This document shows positions 24,586 through 38,266 of a stretch of 64,000 nucleotides of DNA, in pieces (position 1 is the first letter of the stretch; every line of letters starts with the position of its first letter). The position numbers and the translations under genes were made by a program. The notes below the pieces were generated by a model. The model saw only the letters and a list, made by a program, of their open reading frames with translations. It did no database searches and had not been told where the DNA came from. The stretch comes from Beaufortia kweichowensis (taxonomy: Eukaryota > Chordata > Actinopteri > Cypriniformes > Gastromyzontidae): NCBI GenBank assembly GCA_019155185.1, contig CM032809.1, forward strand, positions 4,335,621-4,399,620, written 5' to 3'.

Positions 24586-27500
24586 TTTGTACCTTTTAGT
24601 AATTCATTTAATTATTTTATTTGATTTAGGTTTAAATACTATGTGCTAAACTGGATCAGAGAGAATGAGATTTTTGATTTTTGATGTGGACACATCAATA
24701 GCAGCTTTTTTGAAAGGTTGCTTCAGTTCTTCTGAAAGCGCGCTGAACACAAGTGGGTGCGAACTTCTTCACATCGTCTCTCTGCGGGCAGTTGCCAGCG
24801 TAAGTGTTTTTCCTTGATGAGCCATTTAGAAAGAAAAGAGGAGGAAAATGTGATCAGGTTGTGATGTGGCTCTCTGCTGTCTTGTGTCAGGGCCACCACA
24901 GGGGGAACGAATGAGCAGAGGTCATTCCTTCTCATCTAATAATATGCTGCAACCTATATCCACTGCATCACTGTTTCATGCACAGTTCCGATTTGGCAGA
25001 CCTATATCATTAAAATATGTGCTGTTAGACGACGATGATGATGATGATGCAAAAAATGCTTAAAGCAATTTGGCAGACTGAGACTGCAGGTTCGTACTGT
25101 AATTCATATTCAGAACAAATCTTTTCTCGTCACAAAACCTTGTAATGAGGGACCTGCTAAACAGGTGCATGACAGTATTGTTTTCTAGATACCGTCTTCA
25201 TTTCCACTCCAGACGGATAAATAGAAAATAATGGTGATTTGCAGAGAGAAAGCTACAATAAGATAGCTGAGCTGTTATCCAACATCTTGAAATTGACTCT
25301 TGGAGTCTCCGAGCAGGAGTGGGTGGTATGACCGAAAACCTGTTTCATGAAATTAGTCATTTTATTTAGTCGTAATGACATTTATATTGCCTTGTGGAAG
25401 TAAACTGCATAGATGAGAAGATGCAATATTGTAGTGATTTAGTTAGTCAATTAGAAACTAAGTGTTTAGAGTTCAGATGAGACCACATCCTTTTATACTT
25501 CGGTGTTTCTTTGTCTTAGGGCTGTTTTTTACTTTTATTATTTTTTATCTAGTTGTTCTCGACTGTCACTTGCTTTTTATGCTCTCATCACACGAATCCT
25601 TTGAAGTCCCATGGGAGAAGACTTGAGCACACATGAGCTCCTGTCTTCACCTTCTGAAACCTCCACATGAATAATAAAAGCTGCAGTCCGCTCATACGCT
25701 GGGGAACATTTCTTTGTCATCTATCCCCTTTCTTGTGGCCTCCGACTCGAGCAGATCCCTGGGTTTAGATGGGCTTTACCTCTGAGTTATTCATATACTG
25801 TACTGTACACCGCTGGGCTTGATCCGCATCATATTTGCAAGTTTTATTTATATATTTTCTGAGGTTCTTTGTTCTGTCCGTGCTTCACTGGTGAGGTGAA
25901 AAGTTTGGACGCAGAACCTGAACTTATTTCATCAGAATTGTCTTTGTGAAAGTATTCCATATATACCACGCAACTTGATGTTGACAGCAGCACTCCTCGA
26001 GTCCCCGGGGGAACATTTACACATTAAGCCGGTGCTTATGATTATACAGCCTGTTTAACTATGAACAATTTAAGCACAGAAAAGCTTAAATAACTGGCAA
26101 TTATAAAGCTAAAGGAAAAGCCCCCAATCCTCTCCATCCCTTAAATATGCTAGTTAAACTCCAAAGGATTTTACAACACCAAAGGAGAATGGTTAAAAAT
26201 CCCGAATCATGGCTACTCAGAGGGGTTTTTATTTTAATGGACTGTAAGACCTCTATATAGACTGGGTTAAACATTGCAGACTATGGCTTGGGCTTGTTTG
26301 CACCTTTCAAAATGGAGGGCAAAAAGACTATGATTAGGTTGAATGGCTGAAGTAATCATATTCCATATATAATGTAAATGAAGGTGAAAGTGCTTCTAGT
26401 CTTCATGAAGTTCATCACGAGAGAGAAAGACCGAACTGAATTTTAATGCGTGAGGCGAACTGAATAACATGACTAGGAATGGGAATTTAAAGATTCAGGT
26501 TTTGATTCTGAACAATTCTGGCTCACTGACTCTCACAACACTAGAGTTTAAATGTTGAGTTGTTGTTAACGTCTATGAACAAAACCTCCTCATTCTTGTA
26601 GCATGTCCACCCCAGCCCACTGTCTTTAACCTGCACTGAGATTGGTAACTCTCTCCAATTAGCAGGAAGTGTTCAGCGCCATCCGTCGGAAGGACGCACA
26701 CATTTGAAGCCCTGCCATTTCAATCTACAGGCTGTTGTTGTTTTCATTCGCCAGACGGTACGTATCTGTCCGTTAGCCACATGTGTTTCATCACGCTTCT
26801 AATTGGATCAGATTCTGTCTTCACCGGTTTCCCTGCAATTAATTCACGAAGCTTTTTCTTTTTTTTTTCATAAGGAAGGAGAGGAAGGTGGGGATTAGAG
26901 AACAAGTGTGCATATTCATGAGGGCTCGCCCAAGATGTTGGATCGGGTTAGGTTATGAATATGAAGCAGGCACGGCGGATAGATGAGAATCACGGTGGCT
27001 TTTTGTAAAGCGTGTTGTTCAGTGACTTCGCTTCGGGCAAACCATATACAGTTACTATATTATTATTATTATGAAGTTTTTTTTAATATTGACAGTAAAA
27101 TATTAATGTAGGTTGATCCTTGATTTATCCATTTGCTTTTGATTCTGCATTTGAAGAATGAACAATCAACATAACTTCTTTTAGATATATTTAGTCTTTA
27201 CTCAACCTTTGTTAGCTTTTGTTGTATAAAGGTGATAAAAATGGTTTCATAAAATGATAAGGTTAATGCATTTTTGAGCTCGACTATGAAAGCATTTTAC
27301 CCTCAGAATGAATTGTACTGATGAATCATCCACAGTACATTAAGAAAAAGATTATTAAGCATTATGTTTATTAAAGATTATTAGGATTAGTAAGCGTTAT
27401 GTTTCCCAATGCATGTCAAGAATTCTTCTTAAGAATGGTTTGCACATGGTCTCATCTGATGATTTAGCTTATGTTTGTGGTTTTGTTTCATCAGTTAAAC

Positions 27501-30500
27501 TCCTCGCTCCAAAGAGGCAGAGTGGGGAAACAATGGACTAATGCAATGCCAGAGCCATCGATTATGACACGGAAGAGCTCTCTAGGGTAGCAATGGCCAG
27601 GCTATTTGTTTGACAGGAAAAGACTGCAGGAAAGTCAATTACAGCGAGTGCTTGCTGCACATAGAGCCCAGGCAGCTGGCTGGACCCGATCTGGTCTCCG
27701 CTCTGACCCCTCGACCTCCCCAGGGCCCTGTTGTGTGTCACTGATTGCCAGAGTGTGCAAGACGTGGCACGTTCCATACATTCTAGGTCATACCCCCTAC
27801 TCAAGATGAAGATGAAAAACCATTTTCAGACACAGAGTGGGAAACTAGATAGGAGTGAATTGTGACCATTGATAGCTTGATGTAATTTTGCTTACTCTGT
27901 GTGTGTGTTATTTGGGTCTGATTTAACAAAAATAAAAATAAGTTGAATCAGATGAAATATAAATATAAATAAAGTGTAAAGTAAGTCATCGCAAAAGGCA
28001 GTTTTGCCAGTACTGCACAGTCTATAAATCCATTCAAGTTTCATTGACATTTGGCATGTGGTTAGAAAAACATGTAGAAAAAGTGTCCCTAACCAGCTCA
28101 TAGTGATTGAAAAAAATAGTTTTGATGATATGTAAATATTGAATTATTTGTTCTTTTGTGTTCACAAATCTAGCCTTCCTTTAGCCTGATCCAGGTTCTG
28201 TTGCCAAAAAATGACTTATAATGTCTCCCCTGATCTCTAATGGCATGTTTCTTTGGAGTGCGTACAATGATTTTTACATAATCACTATCATTTCAGAAGC
28301 AGTTTTTAAAGGTCATTGAGGGAAAAGTTATGTCTCTATGCTCAAGCTCAAAGAACATAAGTCATCAGAGAAAACATCTGCAGGTATGTCAAGTGCATCA
28401 AATTAAACATGAGAATTCCTGCGAGTTTTTTTTTTAATCTGCCTGTGCCTAAAGTGAAGTGTATGCAGATAAACTGCTTTAGTGTGGATTTATTCAACAG
28501 ATTCAGATTAATGCAGTGGAGATTCTTTCAACATAATTAAAAATTGGTGTATTGGGATGCAAAATCCGTGATGGAATGTGGCAGTCATGCGTGTGTGAAA
28601 ATACAAAAATGATGTTTGAACGCACGGCAGATGAGGGAAAGGTGGCTAGCAAACCTCATTAAATGAGGTGAAAATCAAATGTGGTGTAGAATTAAAGCTT
28701 GAAATTGGCTTTTCTTGTTGGGATCCTTGTTGTTGTTATTGTTCACAAAACGAAATAAGTAGAGTAAAGTAAAAAATGTGGATTTTGGAAAAAAAATAAA
28801 GAAAATTGCAAAAATCGTTTTTCATCAAGAAAGGTCTAATTTTAATGAATACTTAATGTCTAAAACACAGAGCATTTAAGTCTTTTATCCATCCATCCAA
28901 TCATTCATCCATCCATCTATTTGTCTTTTTCATTTCTGCATGTTTCCATTATTTTAAGAAACAATGTAACATTAAAGCAGTGTTACTGATCCTGACTGTG
29001 GTTTAGTCAGAAGGAGTGCAGTTTATATTGGTATATTGGTTTGTAGTAAGGGTGTAAGCACCTCAGCATGAGGGTCAATAGCTAAACAGAGGAGTTTGAA
29101 GCTGAACTGATTTCATCTCTTTGGCTTTGAATTAAAAGCATTTTCTATATGTGTTTCAAGTTTCCGCTGCCTGCATCTACGCTTTCACTCTTCAGCTCTT
29201 AATCAATAGCGGTGCTGTGTTGTTGGTGTTCAGCTGGACGTTTGAACAGGCCTGTATGAGCATCCTGATTTGATCCGTGGGTTTTACATCCGTTGAGTAT
29301 AGCAGTCTAGGGTAATGAAATCAGTTTCATTTGCTGCTTCTGCTTCACCCTTGAGGTGTACATGCCATCAAACCCTCTTTTGTATCCATAATTTACAGTA
29401 CTGTATATGTAAGTAAATGCACTCTCTAGGAATAGGGAAAAACTGCATCAGTGATGTGATTGAAAGGGCGGACACGAGTCATAAAAATACACACTTATTC
29501 ACACACACAGAATGAAATGAACCTATTACTATCGTATTCAAATTAATGGATTTAATCTCTCTAAATGCGCATTAAGTTCTTAATGTCACTGCTAATTATC
29601 ACACCGTTTATATGCCCGAGGGTCTGCAGAACACTTTCACCATCACTTCATTGTTTGGGTTTTTCTCATGTCTGAGGTTACAGGCTCTGCTCACTGTATC
29701 GCTGATGTCATGTCAGCTGATGGCCCGCAGGCAAGGGTTCCATTATTACAAAATAAACTCGGACCGCCGTATTAAAACCTAGCCTGTCTCTGTCACTCCC
29801 GGTCCAAGGCTACACGATACAACCGCTTTCAGTAATATCCAATTTAAATGCTTGCAGGTGGCACGGCAAATGTATGCCCATTTCCATTCACTTATTTGTT
29901 GCCCATAGAGACCACTGTTTTCTTAGCCCGTGCATGTTCAGAGGGAAGGAAATATTAGGTGTCTGTTTTTTTCTTGTTCTCCAATCTCTTTCTCTGTAAT
30001 AACAGAGCTGTGATTTGTGGGGCAGGTATAATTACCGTTGGATTAACCGGCCACCTGCGAACAGGCTTGAACATCAATGCCAAGCGTTATGTCTGAAGAG
30101 CTCTTTGTGCATGTGAACGAGCCGGGTACAAGGCCACATCGATACCATTCCTGTGACGCACCACCCTCAAAGTCTCCCTCCGCTTTGTCTTTCGTGTGGA
30201 TTGTTGCTCATTTATGGATTGAAGAGCTGCTGTAAATTTAAGCAGAGGTCACCTGTTTGTCTGTCACAGCTCTGCTGCTCTTTAGAGAACCGTTACCAGT
30301 GTCCCATCTTCTTTTGTGTGTGTGGTATCCGTCTCCATGCCTTTTTTCTTTGTGTCGGCCTGCGTTTCACTCAGTTGATGGATCACCGTGGCTTGTGGCT
30401 CTCAGGCAACCTTGAAACTATAAGCTGTTCTGTTTCAATATAAGTTCTGACTGGGGATTTGATGACATTGCCTCACCTTTGGGAATTGAAAATGAGGAAA

Positions 30501-31776
30501 GAAAGCATGTGTGTTTGGGTGTATGTGTGTGCAGGCATCAGAGTTAAAGATTCACCAGTTTTCCCAGTTTGTATTTTGTTTTTTGGATTGATTTTTATAG
30601 TTTTACATTTTTTACTTAGAGACCGTTTGCATTTCAAGTATTTTGTCAAATATATTTCCTGCTTTTTAATAAATGTGTAGTTTGGATGATTTAAACTATT
30701 TTGATTACTATTTAAATTGCTACAATACCATACAAATACCATACATGAGTTCTAGATGGATGGATGGATTTTGATGAAGATGGATGTAGGTGTACATATA
30801 TGTAGATGTATATGTAGATCAGTTTTCATCTTTGTAAAAATATCTCTTAAATAATATAATTTTGTTTCATTGCTCTTCTCTTCTTCACATCTATGACTGT
30901 GTCAGCCTCTTCATTTTTCTCTGATGTTTTTTATGAGGGTTTTTTCTTATTCAGTGCTTTTCTAACCTATAATTTTATAAAGCCAAATTGGCTCAACATG
31001 ATGCAAGTCCTCATGTCTTTTGAAATCTTGCCTCAGCAAGCTCCACATCTGAGTCAAAGAGATCTCATTAAGCCTGGAGTGGATGTGCTGTTCAGGTTAT
31101 CAGGTTCACAGTGACTTGTTGAAAATAGGTATGGATGTCACACACACAAGAAGTCAGTGAAAGATGAGCGTGTTCTCCAGTCAGACCTGCGGCTCTTCCT
31201 CTTACTGTGAACAGTCGGAGCTGCCATAACCTGCCGCCCCCCGAGCTGAATATCGGCCAATCAGGAGTGATGAACTGAGTGAATGTCAAAGAATCCTTTT
31301 TGGTAATGTAGAGTTCACATTGACGTCTCGCTGTGGCTCCAGGCGGGGTCTGTGTTTTTCATTTTCTGTGCTTTCATGCATCTTTTTCCTGACAAGATGC
31401 CTTTACCGCCCACCTCACATTTCTCCTTCAGTGTTCTTTACTAAATAACAGACGAAGGGTCAACAATGAATCAAACAGTAAACAGTTGGTGTTTGTGCTT
31501 TAACATCCATGAGTTTGGAATATTTGATGTGTCAGTTTACTGTTGGATGGAGTCCCAGGCCAGAGGAGACATTGTACAAGTGGGTCAGAATGACTTTGCC
31601 TGATTTGTTGTGACTGAGAACAGGGAACAGAACAATATCAAATTGCTTATTATATGAAATTGGATTGTTACACTTCTGTGGTTACATTTATTTGTCAACA
31701 GTTTTGTTTTAATAATCATAAAAAATGTACATGAAAAATTGGTTTTCTACTCCCAATCGATTTACGGAGGAATACA

Positions 31777-31977
31777 TTGGAAATTAAGTCGCTCCTTCCT
31801 GTCAGTCTTAGTGAGCAAACATCTGTCAGTCCACAACAGCATGCAAATCTTGAAGAGGATGGAAAATATTACCATCAAAAGCCTGTGATGTCCAGACCTG
31901 TGAGCGACAGAAGAAGGATTATAGTGCTGTCAGAAGAAGACAGAAGAGGGATGACAAGCATTTCTTTCTGCCTTTAA
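31777..31977 (+). other. Short orphan open frame
   Basis: This frame of 66 codons reads IKSLLPVSLSEQTSVSPQQH, then YYHQKPVMSRPVSDRRR and IIVLSEEDRRG. The composition is polar and could pass for a protein segment, but no splice sites, start context or homology are recognised. It is listed because it is the only item of note in its neighbourhood. Chance is the likeliest explanation. Confidence 0.12.
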
Positions 31978-32616
31978 CACAATCTGAGGGAATATCTAAG
32001 ACTGAAAAGAAAAAATGGGGAAAACGGTACAAAAAGACTTCACTTTGACAGGATGACTATTCTTGTGGTGGCTTTTGGCATTTGTTTTTTTTATTTGAAA
32101 CACAACAGGAAGTGATGGCTAGGTTAGAGAATGGGATGGAGGACAATGTCTCAAAGGGATGGTTCCATTTAAAAAGTGAACATCATTATGTCCTCGTCGG
32201 AGCAATGCACTTGAATTTAAGTAAGTACGACGTTATTGTGACATGTCACAATTTATTTTAAACCTTTAAATTTAAATATAGTGTTATGGTGTTTTGAATT
32301 TAGATTTCTGTCAACTTATTTACTGGGTATTTGTGTGGCTTTTGGATGAAACTGCACAAATAGCTTTTGTGATTTTGGATAAAGGTGCTTGCCATTTTAA
32401 ATAATTTTTTTATTTAAATTTATTGGCAATTCCATGCAAATTTCAAAAAATTGTTTCTATCAAAGGTTTTGTATCATACTGGTTAGATGTCAATATTTTA
32501 AAGTTTTTTTTGTTTTAAAGCATGTTTAAAGCATGTTTTTTTATAGTCAACTTAAGTGCTGTTTTCAGAATTGTTTTTAGAAAAGTGTGTTTTTTGCCAC
32601 ATGTATATTCCCTTTT

Positions 32617-32634
32617 AAAAAAAAAAAAAAAAAA
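32617..32634 (+). repeat. A18 homopolymer
   Basis: Eighteen A residues follow ccttttt-like sequence. It could be the remnant tail of a retroposed element, but nothing recognisable stands immediately upstream. Confidence 0.6.
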
Positions 32635-32724
32635 GATAATTTGTACATGAACTGATATTTTTTGAACCTCAATTTTGTGAAAACCTGCCAACAGGGCTTT
32701 AGTAAAATAACAGATGTTTCAACA

Positions 32725-32815
32725 TATTGCTAATAAATACATTTTGTGAATTTATATTTTAAGTTCTGACTGAACATCGATAACTCTGGAAATGTCCAAA
32801 TCTAGAATATTTTTT
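32725..32815 (+). repeat. Interspersed repeat copy, family with 59803
   Basis: The block ttgctaataaatacattttg, then atttatattttaagttctgactgaacat, then aactctggaaatgtcc aligns by eye with ttggtaataaatacattccg ... atttatatttcaagttttgactgaagtgt ... aacgctggaattgccc at 59803-59885. The two copies are diverged and in the same orientation. Weaker similarity may extend upstream on both. Likely an old DNA-transposon-derived family. Confidence 0.55.
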
Positions 32816-32933
32816 TTCCATTGATAATACTTGGGTGCATAATAGCCATTAAAGGGGTTTAAATCTCAGTTAATCTTCTAAATTACCTTCTAAATGAAAT
32901 GTTACCCTGAACCAACATGTTCATCATAAATGG

Positions 32934-33300
32934 TTGCATCATAAATGGCAAAATTGCTTCCTTGAAGTGACCATCACATTACTTTCCACTAACCGGCTTA
33001 TACAAGGGCAGTTTGGGAGGAGATTAAGTTGCTCACTTTCATTTGGAACGACCCTTCGGGTAGCGTCCCCTCCCCGCAGTACCCTTCAAGGGCGCAAACA
33101 TTCGTTTGGAATTCGCCCAGCATGTTTATAACACGTTCGCCTACAAGTTCGTCATGGGAGTGAATGTTATAGTCAACAGTCAACAATCTTCGCTGTTTTA
33201 TTTTGTGTTTACTCTGATACTGTTCATAACTCCTGATAATCCCGAGGCGCTATGTATCATCTTGGTTTATAGGAACCACTGGCCACGCTGAGTGAAGTTT
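32934..33300. other. GC-richer block, origin unknown
   Basis: A compact segment (33040-33150) with gaacgacccttcgggtagcg and later gcgcaaacattcgtttgg stands out in GC and CpG from the AT-rich intron. All three frames around it are partly open, none with a recognisable product. It could be a repeat end or a constrained element. I see no splice sites. Confidence 0.25.
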
Positions 33301-34009
33301 AAGAGCGTCTCCAGCGTTCTCAGTCGATATCTCCTATGATGATTTATGGGTGAGAGATTCATGGTACATTTTAATTGGTCGTTTTTGGAAAGGCTCTGGA
33401 GCGAGCTGACATTGAGTATTCTGCTCTGAGGTGAGACCCTTATGTGCAGTTCATGTTTTTGATGCGAAGAGTGAACTATAACAAGTCTTGCATATCTCCT
33501 TGACCGTGACGGGTTATAATGACCTGTTGCCCTGGCCAATTGACCTGATGAGAGGGAGAATAAAACCTCTGGTAACTTGTGTGGGATGTCAGTGTTGCAG
33601 AGATGGAAATGACAGGGGGCAAAATTTGTATTTGAGGATGTTTACATATACATTATGCAACATATACTGCAAGATACCAAATATTGAACAGAAGGTTTCT
33701 CAAGCTATGAAAGACCAGCATATGTTTTTGGATGCCTGAAGAGAGCTGCCTATGTAGGTGGTAGACAGCAAGTGCAGGCATAAGATTTATAACACATCCA
33801 TAAAGTTTGTAAACTTTTAGCTAAATTTATACTTTCTACACATTGTATCCATTCTCCCACTTTCTTCCTCTCTCTCCCCCACACTTTGTCTCTTCTCATT
33901 TGAATGCTGCGGAGCTGTTGTCTGGATGATGCGGCAGCCATTGATCTGATCTCCTTGTCTCCTACAGCAGATCAAATATACAACACATACCTGCAGCGTC
34001 AGCAGCTAC

Positions 34010-34058
34010 CAGAGCGAGAGCGAGAGAGAGAGCGAGAGAGAGCAATAGAGAGCAATAG

Positions 34059-34132
<74 letters not shown>
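34010..34132. repeat. Second GA microsatellite
   Basis: The tract begins with imperfect gagcgagagcgagag units and agcaatagagagcaatagac spacers and becomes pure GA for about 60 bases. The imperfect left edge suggests expansion from a seed. As with the tract at 72, both strands give meaningless repeat frames. Confidence 0.95.
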
Positions 34133-35642
34133 CACAGGATATTCAGAGATGAAATGAATGAACCACCAAAGCAAATAATTATTCCTACAACAGATCAAAG
34201 ACGCGTGTCAGTGATGGGGTTAGACAATGGGATTTCATTTTCACTCGGAAACACAAAATATGTCATATAGGTTATAGATTTATTTAAATTCCGTATTACA
34301 CATGCATATTTTCAGGCCACAGGATTATTTCTATCAGCCATCTATATAGTATCTGTGCATTCCATTTACATAAACCACAAGTACACCAACACATTGTTGC
34401 TATTGTGATGGAGACTTTCTATTGCCTTGTTGTTTTTGTATTATATTATATTGTTTTATTTGTATTATATTTTTATCCTCTTTAACCAAATAATATATAG
34501 GAATGCTGCGGTCACACAATTTGACATCGGCAAATCTCTTTGTCTTTTTTTGCACGTTTTTATCTTCCTGCGTTCCAACGGTCTTACTTTGCTAGTAAGA
34601 GAAATCTACAATATAAGCAAATGTAACTGTAAAATGTCATGGCTTACTTTTTGTGGACATTGTGAGGACACAAAGACATGCACATCTAATAGGAAAAGAC
34701 ACAGTAGATTGCAGATTAAATCATGATTATAAAATGTAATGTGACTCCATTGTTGTATGTTGACTTGTACTGTTACTGTATATATGCAAGACTTGATTTT
34801 TGCTTTAAATCTTTGCAGACTTGATATCCTCTAAGGGCCTGATAGTATTGGACGTATCTTTCTGCGGGTCTGAAGGTTGTTACCGCAGCGTTTCCGTCAT
34901 TTAATGGCTTCCGAGGTGGGCTGACAGGACTAAGGCTAACAGTCTGTGTCATTAGCTTTCTCTTTTGTCCTGTTACAATATAATGAGCCAGGGAAAAAGC
35001 AATAACATCGCAGAGAAGTCCCCTCTAAGAGGTTTTATCTAATTTCTTTTACTCCCCTCAACCCTTTAGTCTTTATTTTCCTCTCTTTCTCTCGCTCTTT
35101 CGCAAACAGTCCATTCCATCTTGCCAAATGAGGCACTTTCTCCTCTCGCTACTCTAATTTGGTGTTTTAATTTAGCCTTAATGTAAGTAACCTCTCTATC
35201 TGTTTCGTGTTGGACTTTCTCTTTTTGTGTCTGTGAGCGGGAACTCTGGTTGGGGGGTAGGCGGGGAGTGAATCTGAAGAAGAGAAGCTTTCTCTCCCCG
35301 GACTCTTTGTGAAACGCATCCATTTGTGCGGTCAGGCCAATCAGCATGTAATAACACTTTCGAGGCTGTCTGGATGTAAATTGAGTTTGGTTGCAGGATT
35401 ATGGTCTTTTGCAGGGCTGCTGCATCTCAACTTCAGGAAGGTTCCCTCACATCTGACTGGCCTTCAGAGCACCAATACCTGATTAAAACCTGCTCAGAAT
35501 GCTGAACAGTGAAAGCAATTTAGTCAGAATTGTACTGAAGCGGGCTAGATAACTAATTTTAGCTGGATTGGGGTGCATTTTTAAATAGGTCTTGGTGTTT
35601 GAAGGACTGAAAGGTGTGCGGTAATCTCGGTTTTCTTTCTTT

Positions 35643-35710
35643 AAAGAAATAGTTCACATACAAATTAAACTTGTGTCATAATTTACTCAACTGTATGTTG
35701 ATCCAAACCT
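35643..35710 (+). repeat. Copy of the common fish agttcac repeat
   Basis: The text aaagaaatagttcacatac, then gtgtcataatttactcaactgtatgttg and atccaaacct, matches the fish repeat at 659 and 52078. Only the end of the element is evident. Confidence 0.6.
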
Positions 35711-37065
35711 ACACTATAGATAATTACAAGAATTTGATTGGATGGATTTAGTAGTTTTGTAAAGAATAAACTTTTCTAATTTGTTGACTACAGATTACAT
35801 CTTCCTACTCCCTCATTTGATTGGACACGCGTCGCTGATACTAGGGAAGGACTGATGCAGTGTCTGTTTCAGCTCATGAATTAGATCACTGCAGAAAGCC
35901 TGAATGCGCAGGCTGCTCGTGTGGTCCCTCTGCTCGGTATGTTCACAACGTTCCCCAGTCAAATAGATTTTGCTTTAAAGCTGTCAACACGATGCACATT
36001 ACTCCACATGATTGCATGTTTCTGTTTGTTTCTCTGCCATGGCCCGAGATGGCAGTTGGCAAGAGGCTGCATCTCAGAAAGGGTCGAAATGAGTATCTTT
36101 TCATCCGGCCTGTCATAATGAATAGATGCAGACACATTATCAAATGTCAGAGCTGAACATGGGTGATTTATCTTGATGGTGTTTGACTAGTCCAATACTG
36201 TTTCAGCAAAGGTCTTGAGGGAAATGACCCTTGAATGATGATGACTAATCCAAGATAAAAAACATATTTTTACAAAGGGTGATTGTTTAGCAGAAAGCAA
36301 GTTAACAAATGTTTAGTGTAACCCAATTTTTAAATGTACATAATTTTTACATGAAAATTACATTCCGTCATGTAGGCAATCCTCGATTGATGTGCCGGAA
36401 GAATTTGTCTCTGGCCTGCAGTCGATGAATCCTGCTTTATAGTCTAGATTAATTGGGTCATTGGAGAGCTTGTGATGGAGGTGATGTTAGGGCCACCTCG
36501 TCCAGACTGTTTAAAGAAAGCCCTGTCGGTGCTGCGGTGAGCAGAGGGGATGTATAACAGGACTGCTAACAAACGCAGCGAGCAGACGAGAACGCAGGAA
36601 AGAGTCATACTGATAAATATTCACGCTTTGCTAAAGGGAAACGGAGACCTTTTTTTTTCTCTCTCTCCAGCTGCTCCATTAGACCGCCGCTAAGAGGGAA
36701 CTTTGTCTCGGTGCACGTTGGAAGCTAACAGATGGTGACATTTCGGGCCTTGCCCAGTTCGACAAAAGGTTTGAGGGCACGAGTTTAGCGCTCGGACACT
36801 GCCAGAGGTACGAGGTTCACGTGGGGTCAGGTGCACAGGTATGTTTTGTTGCGGAGGGGGGCAGATGGATGACTATCCTCACAAATTATTTTAGTCTGTA
36901 CCTAGTTTCTGATTATGGATTTTGCACTATTAACCTGATCACTGTCACTGCACATATTGAGGATACACATGGAAATGCTCTAATATAATATAAAATTCCA
37001 AAATATAATGTTTTACATTTTAGGATATTAGATTTATTTTAAAACATTTTTTAATCTTTTTTTTT

Positions 37066-37235
37066 ATTTTTTTAGTATTTTTATAAATAACATTAACATA
37101 ATTTTTTTATCTTTATTGTTATGCAAATGTGTCAAATATTTATTCTCGAGACCTTTTCATCAATATATATCATGATTAGAATTCAACTATAAAATTTTAA
37201 AGTGAATAGAGAAAAAAAAAGTTCCTATGATAAAA
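37066..37235 (+). repeat. Copy A of a three-copy AT-rich family
   Basis: The blocks tttattgttatgcaaatgtg, tcaaatatttattct, gagaccttttcatcaatata and aattcaacta-aaa...taaagtgaatag match copy B (52475-52650) in the same orientation. Copy C (53695-53790) is reversed. The similarity is visible over about 150 bases with many small differences. Confidence 0.6.
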
Positions 37236-38139
37236 AAAAACTCAGCAATGTAAACTGTTTTTCTGAAATAGGGATTTTTTTATACCACTAGAACAACTTA
37301 AAAGTAGAAGTTGTGCAGTACTGGGGGGTATAGACACACAAATTACTTTAAAAATGCAGTTCTCATGGTCAGAGATATCCATCTGTTGCATCTGTGCATA
37401 GACAAGAATGCAACGGATTGTGAAACCTGATTTGTGAAGTTTACTGTGGACCGTAGCTCGGTGATTGGTTGTTCAATTATACTGAAATTAAACAAACAAT
37501 ATATTTTCCCTAAAGACACTTTGTCTATTCAATGTTTTATTCCCCTGCCACAATATATTGATGTTGAATTATCCTTGTAATTAAAAGGCTTGTCTCTGCA
37601 AACTTTTAAGCATTGTGATTAATTGATCAAATGAATTATTTAGTTAATACAGATTAAACTGGGAATTGATTGACAGCCTTTTGTCTGGTTAAAACCGTTG
37701 CTTTCAGTCGCTTCTCTGATCACGGGTTCTTCGAGGTAAGAGAGCGTGCAGGTGTCAGCTGGTTTAGGGCATCATTATGGCAGAGTCTTGCTGATGAGAC
37801 TGAAGAAGAGAGCAGAGAACAGGCTCACGCTCTGCAGATAAGAGGAGCTCAAACAGCCTGTTTCAGGATCCATTTGAATTATTGATTTGGCAAATCCTTT
37901 CTGCAGGGATTCCAGCATAGGGCTTTAAATCTGGGCTTTTGCACGAGCCAGTGTACAGGCTTATCCTACAGGGATAAAATGATCTTTGGTACTGAGTCTT
38001 GGACAGTATATGTTATATATTCATCGTATGAATTTGTTTATGATAGGAAATTATGCAACATTATGAATACTGTAGTGATTTTGGACTAAAAGAGATGAGA
38101 AGAAACCAAATTATTAATGATTTAATTCCAAACTGCCGT

Positions 38140-38266
38140 GTTATTTTTAAGTTGGGTCAAAAAGGGACAAACCCAACCTTTGGGTTATACATTAACCTAT
38201 GATGGTTTGTTTATGTGTAACCCAGCAGTTGGGTTTGTCCGTTTTTGACCCAACCGTGAAAATAAC
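38140..38266. mobile_element. 127-bp palindromic MITE
   Basis: The left end (38140-38177) and right end (38228-38266) are inverted copies about 38 bp long. The core gttgggtcaaaaagggacaa on the left faces gtttgtccgtttttgaccca on the right; the arms differ at only a few positions. About 50 bp of spacer contains further short inverted ttgggtta/taaccca pieces. It has no coding capacity and could fold into a long hairpin. Elements with this gggtttgtcc/gacccaac design are frequent in zebrafish-like genomes. Confidence 0.8.

Noticed and set aside
24302..24649. 115-codon + strand frame
   Set aside because: Hydrophobic Phe/Leu/Ile-rich translation of AT-rich DNA that overlaps the MITE copy at 24505.
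33904..34198. Open frames on both strands over the second GA tract
   Set aside because: Simple repeat translation with no flanking coding signal.
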